From Apis mellifera (taxonomy: Eukaryota; Arthropoda; Insecta; Hymenoptera; Apidae): 64,000 nt of DNA. Position 1 is the stretch's first letter. The number at the start of each line of letters is the position of its first letter. A model generated the notes under the pieces. That model did no database searches. It was given only the letters and a program-made list of their open reading frames with translations, and had not been told where the DNA came from. This document shows positions 47,836 through 60,356 of the stretch, piece by piece. The translations under genes and the position numbers were made by a program. The stretch is taken from NCBI RefSeq assembly GCF_003254395.2, contig NC_037645.1, positions 9,981,229 through 10,045,228 on the forward strand, given 5' to 3'.

Positions 47836-48566
47836 GTGTCTTAACGTGTCGATCTTTTGGAATTTATGTAGCTCGGTTTAAGATTAAAATTGAAGGTGTA
47901 AATATTTTCGTGAAAGTTGTATCATTAAAAATTGAATATTCATATAGATTAATTTGAGGTTAGGGACGACATTTGGAAAGAGTTGAAGATTATTATTATA
48001 CTTTAAAGATTGGTCTATTTTGATAAATATTGTCTGCAATATTCATCTTAACAAACAACGTACGAAATTAATTTAATTCAGAAAATTGGATGGACTAATT
48101 TCCTGTTGATAATTACGGGGATGCCATTAAAATGAAATATATTTAAAATAATTCTGAATGCGGCGGTTATTAAAGATGAATAATTATCGATGTGATTAAT
48201 TTTGCGGAAAATTTTCTGTATGACGAATCGACATATTTTAGGAAGAAACGTTGATGCTTGGTTAAATTTTCGAATTTATTACGATTCTGATTAAATTAAT
48301 TACCATTAAATCGGGATATCGAGTAATATTTTAATTAACGAAAGGACGGAAAGAGAGACTTTCAAAAATTTTTAAAATTATCCCGCAAGATTAAGAAACG
48401 AAAAATGAAATAGAAATTTAATTTTTTTTCTCTCTCTCTAATATAAAATATAAAATCTTAATTAATTTAAAAAAAGAATAAAGAATTTAATATTAATGAA
48501 AGTTGCATCAACAATGAAATTAATTATAAATTTTCATTATGGAGAAAGATGAGAAATGAAATTCTT

Positions 48567-48606
<40 letters not shown>

Positions 48607-50290
48607 CCTTTCTCTTATTTCTCTCTAAATAATCATATTTTTCTCATATTAGTTCTCGAATATCGAACATTCCATTTTAATGAAATCTTCAATATTCGGA
48701 ATAAAGGATGTTGATAATAATTCCTCGACTCGAGAAAGTGACCCATATTCATAAAGGAAACGCACAAGGAATTATCTTGCAAAACCGATCTTCATTAATG
48801 GTGGATGCGAGCTAACGATAAACGATACATCCTTTCTCTGGAATCTTATCACGGATCAAATTGTCCATTAAATTAAAATTATTACCGCGTGTGTATGTGT
48901 AACGTATAAACAACTCTCTTTCTCTCCTTTTACCCTATCAACAAAAGTTAATCTTGCATCGATTACACACACATATATATATATATACGTGAAAATACAT
49001 TTTACAATGAATCTCGAATTATTTTTAATCGTAATTTCAGAGGAAAAAAATGTACAATGAGAATTTATCGAAGTAAACGAAGTGGGATATCCGATAATCA
49101 TCCCCTCCCCTCCGCTGGAAAAATTCTTCGTGACTCATCATTGGTATAATATTTATTTTCGCTCGTCTCTCTCTTTCGCCAACTGTTGTCCTTTTCTTCT
49201 CGTTCGGCTAATTATTAACGAAGATTTGACCGAGTCAGATTAAATTCCTCGAATATTTTTATTTATTTATTTCCTTTATTCTTCTCTCTCTTTTCTTTTT
49301 TCTTTTTACAAATTATAGTAAAATTCAAAAGAATCGTTTCGATATGTTAAATTTCATCACTGCTTAAATCCCATAAGCGCGTGATTATCCGTGGATTTCT
49401 GGCTTTCGAGTTGTTCCATATTTATTATATTTTGACTTTCAGTCTCTCTTCCACCCCTTATTGTCTTTTTCTATGCTCGATAAATAACAAAGGAATCTCA
49501 GAGTTTCGCTCGACTCATCTAGATTAAATTTCAACAAGTTTCGTAACTTCCACGAGTTCTTTTTTTTTTTGGCTATATTTGGACACTGTTTGTTCAATCT
49601 GCTCGCCTATATTTACAAATTTACAAAGTTAAGATTCGAATCTTATCTTTTTTTTTCTCTCTTATTTATCTTATTCTTTAAATCTTCTTTTTAATTTATT
49701 TTCACAAATTGAAAATAAAACAAAATGGGCGAAATCGTATTTGCGCATTATTATTATTATTATTTCACGTTTTACCTGAATAAATGGTAAAACGGTATCA
49801 GAATTGGACGGACGGACGGAAAGTTGAGTCCATCCACGATCGCTGCACGCCAGAGGAAGGTTCTTCAACCGGGAAGCGAGCAATTTTCCTATTTCAACGA
49901 GAGAACGATTCGTCGGATAGACAGATATTTAATTAATTTCAACGCGAAGACGTCGACACAACTGACAAGTTCAAAGTTGAAGTGAAACGAAGTTGAAGGT
50001 GATCCAGAACCGTTTGAACGTATCTTGAATTTTCTCTCCCCTTCCTCTTCCTTTTTTTTTTTTTTTTATTCATTAACGAACTCGATAAAATTGAAGAAAA
50101 ATTATATATATAAACGAATTACCAAGGCAAGAATCTAAACGTTAATTTCGTAAAAATATTTCGATGATTTACACACTCTCACCGGTTATATAGTTATATA
50201 TAGATAAATCTAACTGATATTTTTCTCTGCCTCGGTGATTGTCACCTATAATTTCCAAGCCTCTTCATTTCCGCTTTCACCTAAACTATG
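47836..50290. other. AT-rich unique DNA
   Basis: TA runs (48571-48600 and 48971-48984), a T-run (50052-50067) and otherwise ordinary sequence. No gene, RNA or array is recognised. Confidence 0.45.
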
Positions 50291-50793
50291 TTCCTAAACA
50301 GCTCGTTCAATCATCCTAATACCCTTTAAATACATCAATCCTCTTTTGAACTTATCCTTTTCTGTATTATACTTACTTCGCATCTTGGAATCTCGTTTCT
50401 CTTCTCGAAGAGAAGGGAAGATTGGGATAAATAAACAAACAAATAAACGAACGAGAAGATTCTTTTTTTTTTTTTTCGGTTCGAGAAACATTGTTAAAAA
50501 TATCGCGCGCGAAAAAGAGAGAGAGAGAGAGAGAGAAGGTCGATCGTCTCTTTTCCCAATGGAAAAATATCTCGCGGTAATATTTCGTAATTTTAGATCG
50601 TCTTCGTTATGATTTAACTCGCGTTGCCTATCCTCGTTATTTCGCGGCCTGGGCGAAGCGCGGCCGGAACACGGCCCATTATTATTATGCTCCCCGTTGC
50701 ACCACTTATCTTCGATCATGGCGTTCCTATTCGCTTCGAATTGTTCTCCGCGGATCGGGGACTCGACCTTTCCCCGAGCCCGTGAAAAGGTTG

Positions 50794-50795
<2 letters not shown>
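50291..50795. other. Unique DNA with GC-rich block
   Basis: A GC-rich block at about 50590-50795 precedes the GA array. A 141-codon - strand frame (50294-50719) runs through a T/A-run and a GA run, and GAA/GTAAGTATA (rc of about 50365-50378) is donor-like. The frame's low-complexity middle argues against a gene. Confidence 0.25.
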
Positions 50796-50796
<1 letters not shown>

Positions 50797-50851
<55 letters not shown>

Positions 50852-50856
50852 AAGAG

Positions 50857-50914
<58 letters not shown>
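50797..50914. repeat. Long compound (GA)n tract
   Basis: About 115 bp of GA interrupted by CAAAGAGATC near 50850. It is the longest GA tract here and leads into the repeat array that carries shorter GA tracts. Confidence 0.95.
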
Positions 50915-50916
<2 letters not shown>

Positions 50917-51473
50917 CCTAGCGTGTTTCCATTTCCCCATCTTTTATCAAAACATTGGTACAAATGGAACATTCGGGGTATTATTGACAATAGTTTCTTC
51001 TTCTTTTTCTTCTTTTGAATGTTGCTCACCAATTATACTATTAAGAAAAATTAAGGCAAAATTGTCAGATGCCTCGAATTAAATATAAATTTCAAAGTAC
51101 TAACTTTTTTTGTAATTGCAAAGTTTTGGAAAAAATGGTGATTGAAAAGAATGGAATGCCTTGATTAAGAAGGTGATTAAAAAAAGAGAAAGAGAGAGAG
51201 AGAGAGGATCCTAGCGTGTTTCCATTTCCATCTTTTATCAAAATATTGGTATAAATGGAACATTCGGGGTATTATTGACAATAGTTTCTTCTTCTTTTTC
51301 TTCTTTTGAATGTTGCTCACCAGTTATATTATTAAGAAAAAATTAAGGCAAAATTGTCAGGCGCCTCGAATTAAGTATAATTTCAAAGTACAAGTTAATG
51401 GAAGACACATTAGTTTTGGAAAAAATAGTGATTGAAAAGAATGGAATGCCTTAATTAAGAAGGTGATTAAAAA

Positions 51474-51513
<40 letters not shown>

Positions 51514-51777
51514 CCTAGCGCATTTCCATTTCCATCTTTTATCAAAACATTGGTACAAATGGAACATTCGGGGTATTATTGACAATAGTTTCTTCTTCTT
51601 TTTCTTCTTTTGAATGTTGCTCACCAGTTATATTATTAAGAAAAAATTAAGGCAAAATTGTCAGGCGCCTCGAATTAAGTATAATTTCAAAGTACAAGTT
51701 AATGGAAGACACATTAGTTTTGGAAAAAATAGTAATTGAAAAGAATGGAATGCCTTAATTAAGAAGGTGATTAAAAA

Positions 51778-51815
<38 letters not shown>

Positions 51816-52345
51816 CCTAGCGCATTTCCATTTCCATCTTTTATCAAAACATTGGTACAAATGGAACATTCGGGGTATTATTGACAATAGTTTCTTCTTC
51901 TTTTTCTTCTTTTGAATGTTGCTCACCAGTTATACTATATACTAAGAAAAAATTAAGGCAAAATTGACAGATGCCTCGAATTAAATATAAATTTCAAAAT
52001 ACTAACTTCTTTTGTAATTGTAAAGTTTTGGAAAAAATGGAATGCCTTGATTAAGAAGGTGATTAAAAAGAGAGAGAGAGAGAGAAGATCCTAGCGTGTT
52101 TCCATTTCCATCTTTTATCAAAACATTGGTAACATTCGGGTTATTATTGACAATAGTTTCTTCTTCTTCTTTTGAATGTTGCTTACCAGTTATACTTTTA
52201 AGAAAAAATTAAGGCAAAATTGTCAGATGCCTCGAATTAAATATAAATTTCAAAGTACTAACTTCTTTTGTAATTGTAAAGTTTTGGAAAAAATAGAAAA
52301 ATGCCTTGATTAAGAAGGTGATTAAAAAAAGAGAAAGAGATAGAT
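50912..52345. repeat. Five-unit array of about 300 bp, each unit led by GA tract and GATCC
   Basis: GATCCTAGCG starts at 50912, 51207, 51511, 51813 and 52087. Units contain TCTTTTATCAAAACATTGG, CATTCGGGGTATTATTGACA, a TTCTTC-rich run, TGAATGTTGCTCACC, and AAGAAGGTGATTAAAAAAAG followed by the next GA tract. The middle three units share an extra GGAAGACACATTAG segment, so they duplicated most recently. Four of the five boundaries hold a GGATCC site. Confidence 0.97.
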
Positions 52346-53400
52346 TTCCATCTATCGAATGAATCTTAAGCGGATGAGGGAAAGAAAAGATCGCCACTTG
52401 GCTCGTTATCGACTTTAAGAAGATCGTTTCACTTTAAGAAGAACAGAAAGATAACACCTGTTTCCCCGTGTGTACTCTTACGTTTCTTTCTTTCTTTTTT
52501 TTTTAAGTTTGCCAATCGACGCTGATGTTCTAGTAAATGGAATATCTTTTTCTTTTCTTTTTCTTTTTTGCACCGTTATTGAATGGAGCTTCTTCTTTTT
52601 CTTCTTCTTCTTCTGGAGCTAATCTTTTCGTCTCGATGAAAGAAAACCGGGACCACCTTGACCCGAAAGGGAAGCTTATCGATTTGTCCGTTCATATTTC
52701 ATTGGAATAGGAATTGGATTAGATAAGGAACGAATTTCTAGGATTTTCCCCTTTGTTTTATTTATATTTTTCCGATCGCCAGACATTTTTGAAAATTAAT
52801 CCGAAAATTTATCGAAATATTATTTTCGATCAGTAAAGTAAATGATTTTTTGAAAAATTTAGTTTTCAAATTTTAGAGGATCATTTCTTCAAATTTGTTA
52901 AAAATATGTATATAATATTTTAATAATAATGAAAGATTGTTTGAAAAGAAAATTTCTTATATATAAAAACCAATCAACTTTCGTATAACTAATTCTAATT
53001 TCAATCAAAGTTTAATTTTAAATTTTAAATCGCGAGAGACGAATAAATAAATTGGATATTCACGAATTTGCTTTAAACTTCTTCTTTTCCACGATAATTT
53101 TAGAAAAAAATTCAATCTTACGTAACGTTTTCAACCTCAGAGGATCGTATTCCTTAGTATTGTTTAATTTTCCATTTAAGATCATTACACGTGAACTTTA
53201 ATTTTAATAATAATTGAGATATTATGCAAAAAAGGAAAAAAAAAAAAAGGAAAGAAAGGAAAATTGAAAAAAATCTCTTACGTAAAAAACTTATCCAACT
53301 TTTAATACGAATCCTAATTAAAGTTTAACCTCGGTGGAAAATTTTAAATCGTAAAAATAACATAAATAAATAAATTGTTTTTCATCAACGAATATACCGC
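52346..53400. other. AT-rich unique DNA
   Basis: TTCTTC runs near 52590-52612 and an A-run near 53237-53250. No gene is recognised. Confidence 0.45.
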
Positions 53401-53790
53401 TTAATAAACCGAAGCGCTCGGGAGGCAGATAACCCACGGAAATTCAGTTTAACAACCCGCTTCTTCCCATCCTTATTTTCCACCGGCCTGCGTTATTTTT
53501 GACCAATGACGCGCGCTCCTTTGTTCTTAAACGCCATTTATTCGGCGTGAAATTGTTGCGAAACAAACGGGCCGCCCCGGTCTTCGAAACAACACGTTGC
53601 GTCCTGGCCGCATCCGGATTATCGGCGGATTGAATAATTTACCTCGCTGATGAATCCCAATGGATCGTATTTTCCGTTCCACGATCTCCCGTTTTGCTCC
53701 ATTTACGCCGAAAGAAACTCTCCTCTCTGTGAATCACGCGACCAATGAAAATTGCGCGCGCGCGTGATTCGATCATTCCGACTCGATCGA
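53401..53790. other. GC-rich island, candidate regulatory element
   Basis: Contains CGCCATTTATTCGGCG (a short hairpin-capable dyad) and an alternating GCGCGCGCGCG run (53754-53764). No frame over 60 codons is present, which makes non-coding function more likely than coding. Confidence 0.3.
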
Positions 53791-53799
53791 TGAGAAAAC

Positions 53800-54780
53800 G
53801 ATTCGTTTGTAAAAATTTATAAAAATGGACGAATTTATCATTAAAAAAATTCCATTATTGGAAAATTTTCTTTCCTAATTAAAGAATTAAAGAAATGTTG
53901 AATTCCTTCGAATATTTTTGATTATTATATTATAGATTTTAATTATTTTGATTAATAATTTTGATTATTATATTATCGATCGATAAGAATCCAATTCATT
54001 GGATTTATAAAAATTTATAAAAATGGATGAATTTATCATCGAATTTATTATTAAAAGAATTCCATTATTGGAAAATTTTTGCTTTCTAATTAAAGAATTA
54101 AAGAAATGTTGAATTTCTTCGAATATTTTGATTATTATCGATTGATGGGAAAGCGATTCATTGGGTTTATAAAAATTTATAAAAATGGACGAATTTATTA
54201 TTAAAAGAATTCCATTATTGGAAAATTTTCCTTCTTAATTAAAGAATTAAAGAAATGTTGAATTCCTTCGAATATTTTATTGATTATTATATTGTCGATC
54301 GATGAGAAAGGGATTCGTTTATAAAAATTTATAAAAATGGACGAATTTATCATCGAATTTATTATTAAAAGAATTTCATTAGGTATTGGAAAATTTTCCT
54401 TCCTAATTAAAGAATTAAAGAAATGTTGAATTCCTTCGAATATTTTGATTATTATATTATCGATCGATGGGGATTCATTGGATTTATAAAAATTTATAAA
54501 AATAGACGAATTTATCATTAAAAGAATTCCATTATTGGAAAATTTTCCTTCCAAATTAAAGAATTAAAGAAATGTTGAATTCAAATATTCCTTCGAATAT
54601 TTTGATTATTATATTATCGATCGATGGGGATTCATTGGATTTATAAAAATTTATAAAAATGAACGAATTTATCATCGGATTCATTAAAAGAATTCTATTA
54701 GGTATTGGAAAATTTTCTTTTCAAATTAAAGAATTAAAGAAATGTTGAATTTCTTCGAATATTTTGATTATTATATTTCT
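53800..54780. repeat. Six-unit AT-rich tandem array of about 160-200 bp
   Basis: AAAAATTTATAAAAATGGA-type anchors occur near 53811, 54009, 54171, 54323, 54488 and 54645. Units share TTCCATTATTGGAAAATTTT, AATTAAAGAATTAAAGAAAT and TTCCTTCGAATATTTTGATT, then a GATCGATGG junction. The repetitive 117-codon - strand frame here is an artefact. Confidence 0.95.
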
Positions 54781-55670
54781 TCTATAAATGTGATATGTCG
54801 TTTCAAAAATTTATCTTCGATAAAAGAAAATGGTACGTAGTCTATCATATTATTAAATTATAGACTATTTTTTAATCCGTGACTTTAACTAATTTATACG
54901 CTATATTTGACACATCTTTTATTTCCAAACTTAAGAATCTTTTTTTTTTCAATAATTTATAATTCATAATTTGTTTTTCATTAATATTAATCCACGAGTG
55001 AAGCGTCCCAGAAATCAAACTCTCTTTTATCCCAAAAATCCTTTAAATTCATTATTCGATCCAGCATGTAATTGAACAAAACTTGAATTAGTACAAAACA
55101 ATCAACTTTTCTCTAATTTATAATAATAATCGATAGAAGAAAGAATTCGCGGCCATATTGTCGTTGCTCGAAAGACACGCGTTCCATCAGATAAGAAACG
55201 TCTCGAAGCGGTTGCAAAGCGGATGGAAGCGCGCGTGGACGCGTGTCTTGTACGTCGGCTTACGAGCGCGCGCTTTTATCAGCTTATCTTCGAAAGCGAC
55301 GGTAAACATTTGAATTATTGAGGCTCCTTTCCACTTCTCTCTTCGCGAACGGGTCCTTGTTAACAGACAGGGATGAAGAGGATCATTGGAGGGGAGAGGG
55401 GGGAAGTGGAGAAGTCTGGACATCAAAGTTTCAACGGAATAAGCGATCTTTCCTTGGAGGAAGGATGTGGAATAATTGACGAAGAATTCTCGAAGAGAAG
55501 CGTAGTAGCTTGGACCGTTTTATTTCGAATATTGTTTTATCTTGTTTATTGCGCGGAACGAATGATCTTGGAAACCGTGAAACGAACGAAGAACAGAGAA
55601 AGATAACACGTAGAAGAAGAAAAAGAAAAAGTAAAGAGAGGATCGAGCGTGGAAATATTGATGAAATTCG
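54781..55670. other. Unique DNA with small GC-richer block
   Basis: 55140-55450 is GC-richer, with frames of 77-79 codons on both strands and no recognised domain. Confidence 0.35.
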
Positions 55671-55679
55671 ATACTTTTT

Positions 55680-56262
55680 TTTATCTTTCCTCGAACGCAT
55701 TTTCGAGGCTCCATCGTTCGTAAGAAAAAGACTCGTTGTTACCGATCGAGTTTGGGCTTTTTCTGATGATAACAGGTGCGTCTTACACGAATACGCAACG
55801 AACTATAGATGATGAATATGGAACTATAGATGGTAAATATACACGTTTAATAAAGAGTGAAGGATCGTGGTCGAGAAATAGTGGACATTAATTTCTGAAA
55901 GAGATAGAAGAAGAATTAGTCATAAATTGATAATTAACAGTTGCGTCGACAGTTAAGACGACAAAAATATCGATGAAATTTAATAACAATGCTTCGCTTA
56001 ATACCTGTTTTTTTTTCTTTTTCCTCGAACGCATTTTCGAGGTTCCATTGTTTACAAACAATGGAGAAAAGTACCGTGGCAGTATATACTGTATCGCGTA
56101 GCAACTTTGGGCTTTCTCTGATGTAACGTGATACACGTCTTACACAAATACGTAACTGTAGATATACGTTTAATACACGTGAAGAGCGAGAAAGATCGCA
56201 TGGAAACACGGGAATGATCGACATCAATTTCTGAAAGAGATAGAAAAAGAGTTGAATCGATA
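55680..56262. repeat. Diverged direct duplication, period about 335 bp
   Basis: CCTCGAACGCATTTTCGAGG occurs at about 55688 and 56022, followed in both copies by a CTCCATCGTT-like word, a TTTGGGCTTT block, a CGTCTTACAC block and TTTCTGAAAGAGATAGAA. Copies have diverged by many substitutions. CGAACGCATTTTCG is itself an imperfect hairpin. Confidence 0.85.
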
Positions 56263-56499
56263 ATTAATCTTTAACGACGTGGAAGAAATTTCGAAGCATT
56301 TCCTCGATTAATCTTCGCGTGAACGATCAATCGATTGATTTATGATTACGTCGTTAAGAAGCGAAACAATTCTCCTTGTTCGTTCGATCTTCGATCACTT
56401 TCCTGTAAAGGAAACACGGAAAAGGAAAAAATAAACCGCGAAATCGTAGATGGAAATCTTGATACGATCGAAATCTTAAACTTGGAAGACTCTGCTTAA
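56263..56499. other. Unique DNA
   Basis: AT-rich connector, no feature recognised. Confidence 0.4.
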
Positions 56500-56785
56500 A
56501 AGCAGAGAACGCACGGTCTGTCTCTAAATGCCGTTCTCGACGCCCGGCCGCTATTCCTTCCTAATGGTTTAATTTATGACTCTACTACCGTTGCGCGATG
56601 GTGGCTGCCCGTGTTTACTATGGCACAACAGCCAGCTCTGAAGGTCATTCCGCAAAACCATTTCCAAAATTATTATTAAGAATGAAGCCGCACGCATGGC
56701 TCCTTTATTCCCAACCATTTCGACCGCAATAACATTCAAAACTGAAGCGCACAGTAATTTTAGCATGACAAGTTTTGCCAACATC

Positions 56786-56788
<3 letters not shown>
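56500..56788. other. Conserved-looking island
   Basis: The block lacks the microsatellite character of its neighbours. It includes GGTTTAATTTATGACTCTAC and a mixed-complexity stretch over 56580-56780. A - strand frame runs through (..LLCHSKHGQPPSRNGSRVIN) but begins in a CT tract. TTTATGA and TTTAAT words are homeobox-like. I read it as a candidate conserved non-coding element or an unrecognised exon. Confidence 0.25.
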
Positions 56789-56823
<35 letters not shown>

Positions 56824-56999
56824 TACCTGCCGTTCAAAAACTAGTATCCCTCGCCCGCTCGAGAAGATAAAGCTGAAAATCAACACTCTTAGAAAGATCT
56901 AGCTACTAGTAGATCTATAGTTTCAGGGAGGAGGACGTTCCCCAAGTTTCTTGGAAACTTCCTTCTTTCTAATACTTTTAAAATTATTCCGTTTCATCG

Positions 57000-57066
<67 letters not shown>

Positions 57067-57290
57067 TCATAACTCAGAAAATTCAAAATTCCGTGGCCCG
57101 AGGCCACCTTTCTCGTTAATCCGTCCAACAATCTTTTCCCAACTTTGCTCGACGTATCACGCACACCCAGGCCAGCCAACCACCGAGGAAAAAACTTCAA
57201 ACTTGGTTTCTCTCCGGCAACGCATCGCTCGATTCCTAATTCTCTCTCTCTCTCTCTCTGTATCTCTGTGTCTCTGCGTCTCTGTCTCCG
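56789..57290. repeat. Cluster of three CT microsatellites
   Basis: CT tracts at 56789-56820, 57000-57063 and 57240-57290 have the same orientation within 500 bp. The third decays into TCTGTG variants. An inverted repeat AGATCTA..TAGATCT lies between the first two (56895-56916). Confidence 0.93.
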
Positions 57291-57643
57291 TTCTGAGGCG
57301 AACTTTCACCTTCGACCTCGAGCCACGAACGGTTGGCTGTGTTTCGTGGTTGACCGGCTTTGTCGATCACTCGGTCGGGGAGGAAGGAAACGCGGACGCT
57401 CTTGTCCGTCGGGGAGTAGCTCGAATGGAAAAGTGAAAGTGTGTTGCTGGGTCAAGTGTGCCGGGGTATCCTTGCGTAACGCGTCCACCGGTAACCTTAT
57501 TCCATCGATAATCCGCGATTTCTAACGCTCGCTCGCCTCTGTGCGCGATTCAGGAAGAGGGATTTCTTTTAAATCGGGATCCGATTTCTCTGTTCTGCGT
57601 TCGATGAAAAATGATCACGGGCTTGAGATTTTTTTCTTCTTTC

Positions 57644-57675
<32 letters not shown>

Positions 57676-58975
57676 AAGAGTTGTTCTTTTTCTTCGTCAA
57701 TTTCGAAGAAAGATTCGATTGCTATTTTTAAAGAAATATCTGTAATTGTTTTATCCTCTTTTCTGATTCTTTCAATCGATCAATCGACTGGTCAGTTGAT
57801 ACATTCTTTTTTGGCAAAAGTTTTTTCCTTTCGTATGAGACAGTCGGATGTAAATAAGATTGATGTATTTTTGTATGTAAATGTTATGAGGTTTTTTCGA
57901 TTGTTATTTTTTTAGAAATATATATCTATAGTTGTTTCTTCTTTTTTTTGCCATTTCCAATCCTTTCATGTTCTTAATATATTCTTCTTTTGCAATCATG
58001 AATTGTAGAGTGTGATCTCAATACACGTGTAATCTTTCCTTCTTTCCAAGTTCCACTGAAAATATGCTTAACGCTTTTTGTATATCGGTGGATTGGAATT
58101 GTTTGCTCGATCTCGATTGCTTTACGTTTCCCTCTATGCATTAAAAGGGATTTTGAAGAGGATTGTTATCAGGTAGAGAAAGGGATTTGGCTTAGTGGAA
58201 GAGGAAGAGGATTCGAGTGTTAGATTATTAAGAAGAAACCCACTTATTTTAAGATGACGATCTTTTAACGTAAAATTTATCTTTTCATTATAAAAATCAT
58301 TATGAGAATTCTAATTTTACACGTTCATGGATAATTTACAACGATAAATTCCTCCACTTCTTAAATTCTAAAATTGTTAAAATATCCTCGCTGGTGGAAT
58401 TTTCAATCATAACAGATTTCTGCAAACAACTTACGTAAAGTTTCTCTAATTTATACCTAATTTATATTACAAAAAAATAATGCTAAAAAATATTCTTAAT
58501 CGATCAATTCGAATTCGAACGAAACTATTGCTCTCGAAAACTGTTCTTCTGGAAGAGCCCAACTAAATTTATAATTTTTCTTCATTCGAAGGACGTGGAA
58601 ACGTGGATCACACGCCGTGGCTCTGCACGGTGGTAAACGGGAGAACAAATAATCACGCGGTTTTATGATTTTCGAGGATGCTTCCCCACCGACGAGATCG
58701 GAAATCACTCGGTGCATTCAAAATTCAGGCCGCACATATTTCACCGCGTCTCTCTCTAGCAGGATGGAATTACTGAGATCACCACGATTTCAGAAACTCT
58801 CCTTCTCCTTCCGTAAATTTACAACGCTCGAATTCGAATGCTCGAGAAAGATTTCCTCCGAGGTTAGAGCCTCGCATTTTTCCTTCATCCGCCCGTAACA
58901 TCGCTGATAAACAGTTCTCTAAATTCTCCTTATTTTCGCATATTTGGTACTCAGAATATATCGACACATATTCGT
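57291..58975. other. Unique DNA with GC island and long T-run
   Basis: A GC-rich island (57290-57560) shows overlapping frames of 60-161 codons on both strands. A 28-T run lies at 57644-57671. The rest is AT-rich except for 58590-58900. No gene is recognised. Confidence 0.35.
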
Positions 58976-59078
58976 AAGTATTAATAAATATAGTATAATA
59001 TATGTATAGTATATATAGTATAAATAGTGTGTGTAAGTGTATTAATAAATATAGTATAATATATGTATAGTATATATA

Positions 59079-60356
59079 TTGGGTTGTCAACTAAGTAATT
59101 GTGGATTTTTTTTAGAAAATCAAAGACAATTTTTTCATGGAACTGAATAACTTTATTCTGTAATGTGTTGCACATTTTGATCAATGACCTTTTGCCATCT
59201 TTCAGGCAGCATCATAATCCCACGTTCGTAAAACTTCTGGTTTTTATTAGCAAAAAAGTGAATCAGGTACGATTTGATATCATCATCATTATTGAAATTT
59301 TTACCATTCAAGGAGTTTTGTAAAGATCGAAACAAAAAGTAATCAGATGGTGCAAGGTCAGGACTATATGGTGGATGTGGCAAAACATCCCAATCAAGCT
59401 CCAATAATTTTTGCCGAGTGACCAAAGATGCGTATGGCCTTGCATCGTCATGATGGAATACAACCTTTTCGATTTGTCGGGCCGCTTTTCTTCAACTGCA
59501 TTGTTTAATTTCGTTAGTTGTTCAATGTAGACAACAGAATTGATCGTTCGGTTGGGTGGTAAGAGTTCAAAATAGACAATTCCTTTGTAATCCCACCAAA
59601 CTGATAACAAAACCTTCTTTCGATGAATACCAGCTTTTGATGTTGTTCGAGCTGGTTCACGTGGCCTGCTCCACGATCTTTTCCGCTCGATATTGTTGTA
59701 AACAACCCATTTTTCATCGCCAGTTATCAGTCGTTTTAAAAATGGATCATTTTCATTATTTCTTTAACAAATCGCAGCTGTTAATGCGTTGCGTTAAATG
59801 CTTTTCTTTCAGTTCGCGAGGAACCCATGTATCGAGTTTTTGAACATAGCCAAGTTGTTTTAAGCGGTTTTCAATGCATGTATGCGATACATGAAGCTTC
59901 TCTGCAATCTCACGAGTTGTACTGTGACGATCCGAATCGATTATTGCTTAGATTAGGTCGTCATCAACTTCAACTGGACGACCAGAGCGTTTTTCGTCTT
60001 TGAGTGAAAAATCACCAGAACGAAATTTGTCGAACCAATTTTGACACTGCCGTTCTTTTAAGGCTTCGTCGCCATAAACAGCACATAACTTTTTGTGAGC
60101 TTGCGATGCATTTTTCCCTTTGCGAAAATAAAAAAGCAAAATATGACGATAATGTTTCTTTTGATTTTCCATTTCTCAACGAACGCCAAACGAAAACTAC
60201 GCAACCGATCAAAAAACTTTTTTTACTGATTGACAGCTGAATTGCCAACTATCAAATAACAAAATGTGTTTTACATTTGGACTACGCCAGTAAACCTAAA
60301 AATTCAACTGAAGCCATCTATGAGTGAAATCCGCAATTACTTAGTTGCCAACCCAA
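59079..60356 (-). mobile_element. mariner element, full-length copy
   Basis: Bounded by TTGGGTTGTCAACTAAGTAA on the left and its inverse ending TTGCCAACCCAA on the right, each next to TA (59077-59078, 60357-60358). The length of 1278 bp is normal for mariner. The left terminal repeat has a G-to-T change relative to the right (GTTGTC against GTTGGC). The transposase inside is broken, so the copy is non-autonomous. Confidence 0.97.
59153..60172 (-). pseudogene. mariner transposase, full span, one stop and three frame-shifting deletions
   Basis: Reads MENQKKHYRHILLFYF.. from ATG at 60172 to the ITE stop at 59153. Adding the deletions below gives 1029 nt, or 342 residues, the usual length. Defects: a Lys codon changed to TAA (59948-59950, after ..VEVDDDLI at residue 74), a 2-nt deletion near 59758 (LKKR region), and a 5-nt and a 2-nt deletion near 59470-59490 (after EKRP). 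The catalytic context is intact: TGDEKW, HHD, and YSPDLAPSDY with 34 residues between the second and third Asp. The second motif reads HHDDARPH by the other copy and the same bases here. Confidence 0.95.

Noticed and set aside
50716..51032. Ser-Leu and Arg-Glu repeat frames
   Set aside because: They are direct translations of the long GA tract on either strand.
54201..54554. 117-codon repetitive - strand frame
   Set aside because: It is a by-product of the six-unit AT array; the internal peptide repeat mirrors the DNA repeat and breaks in other units.
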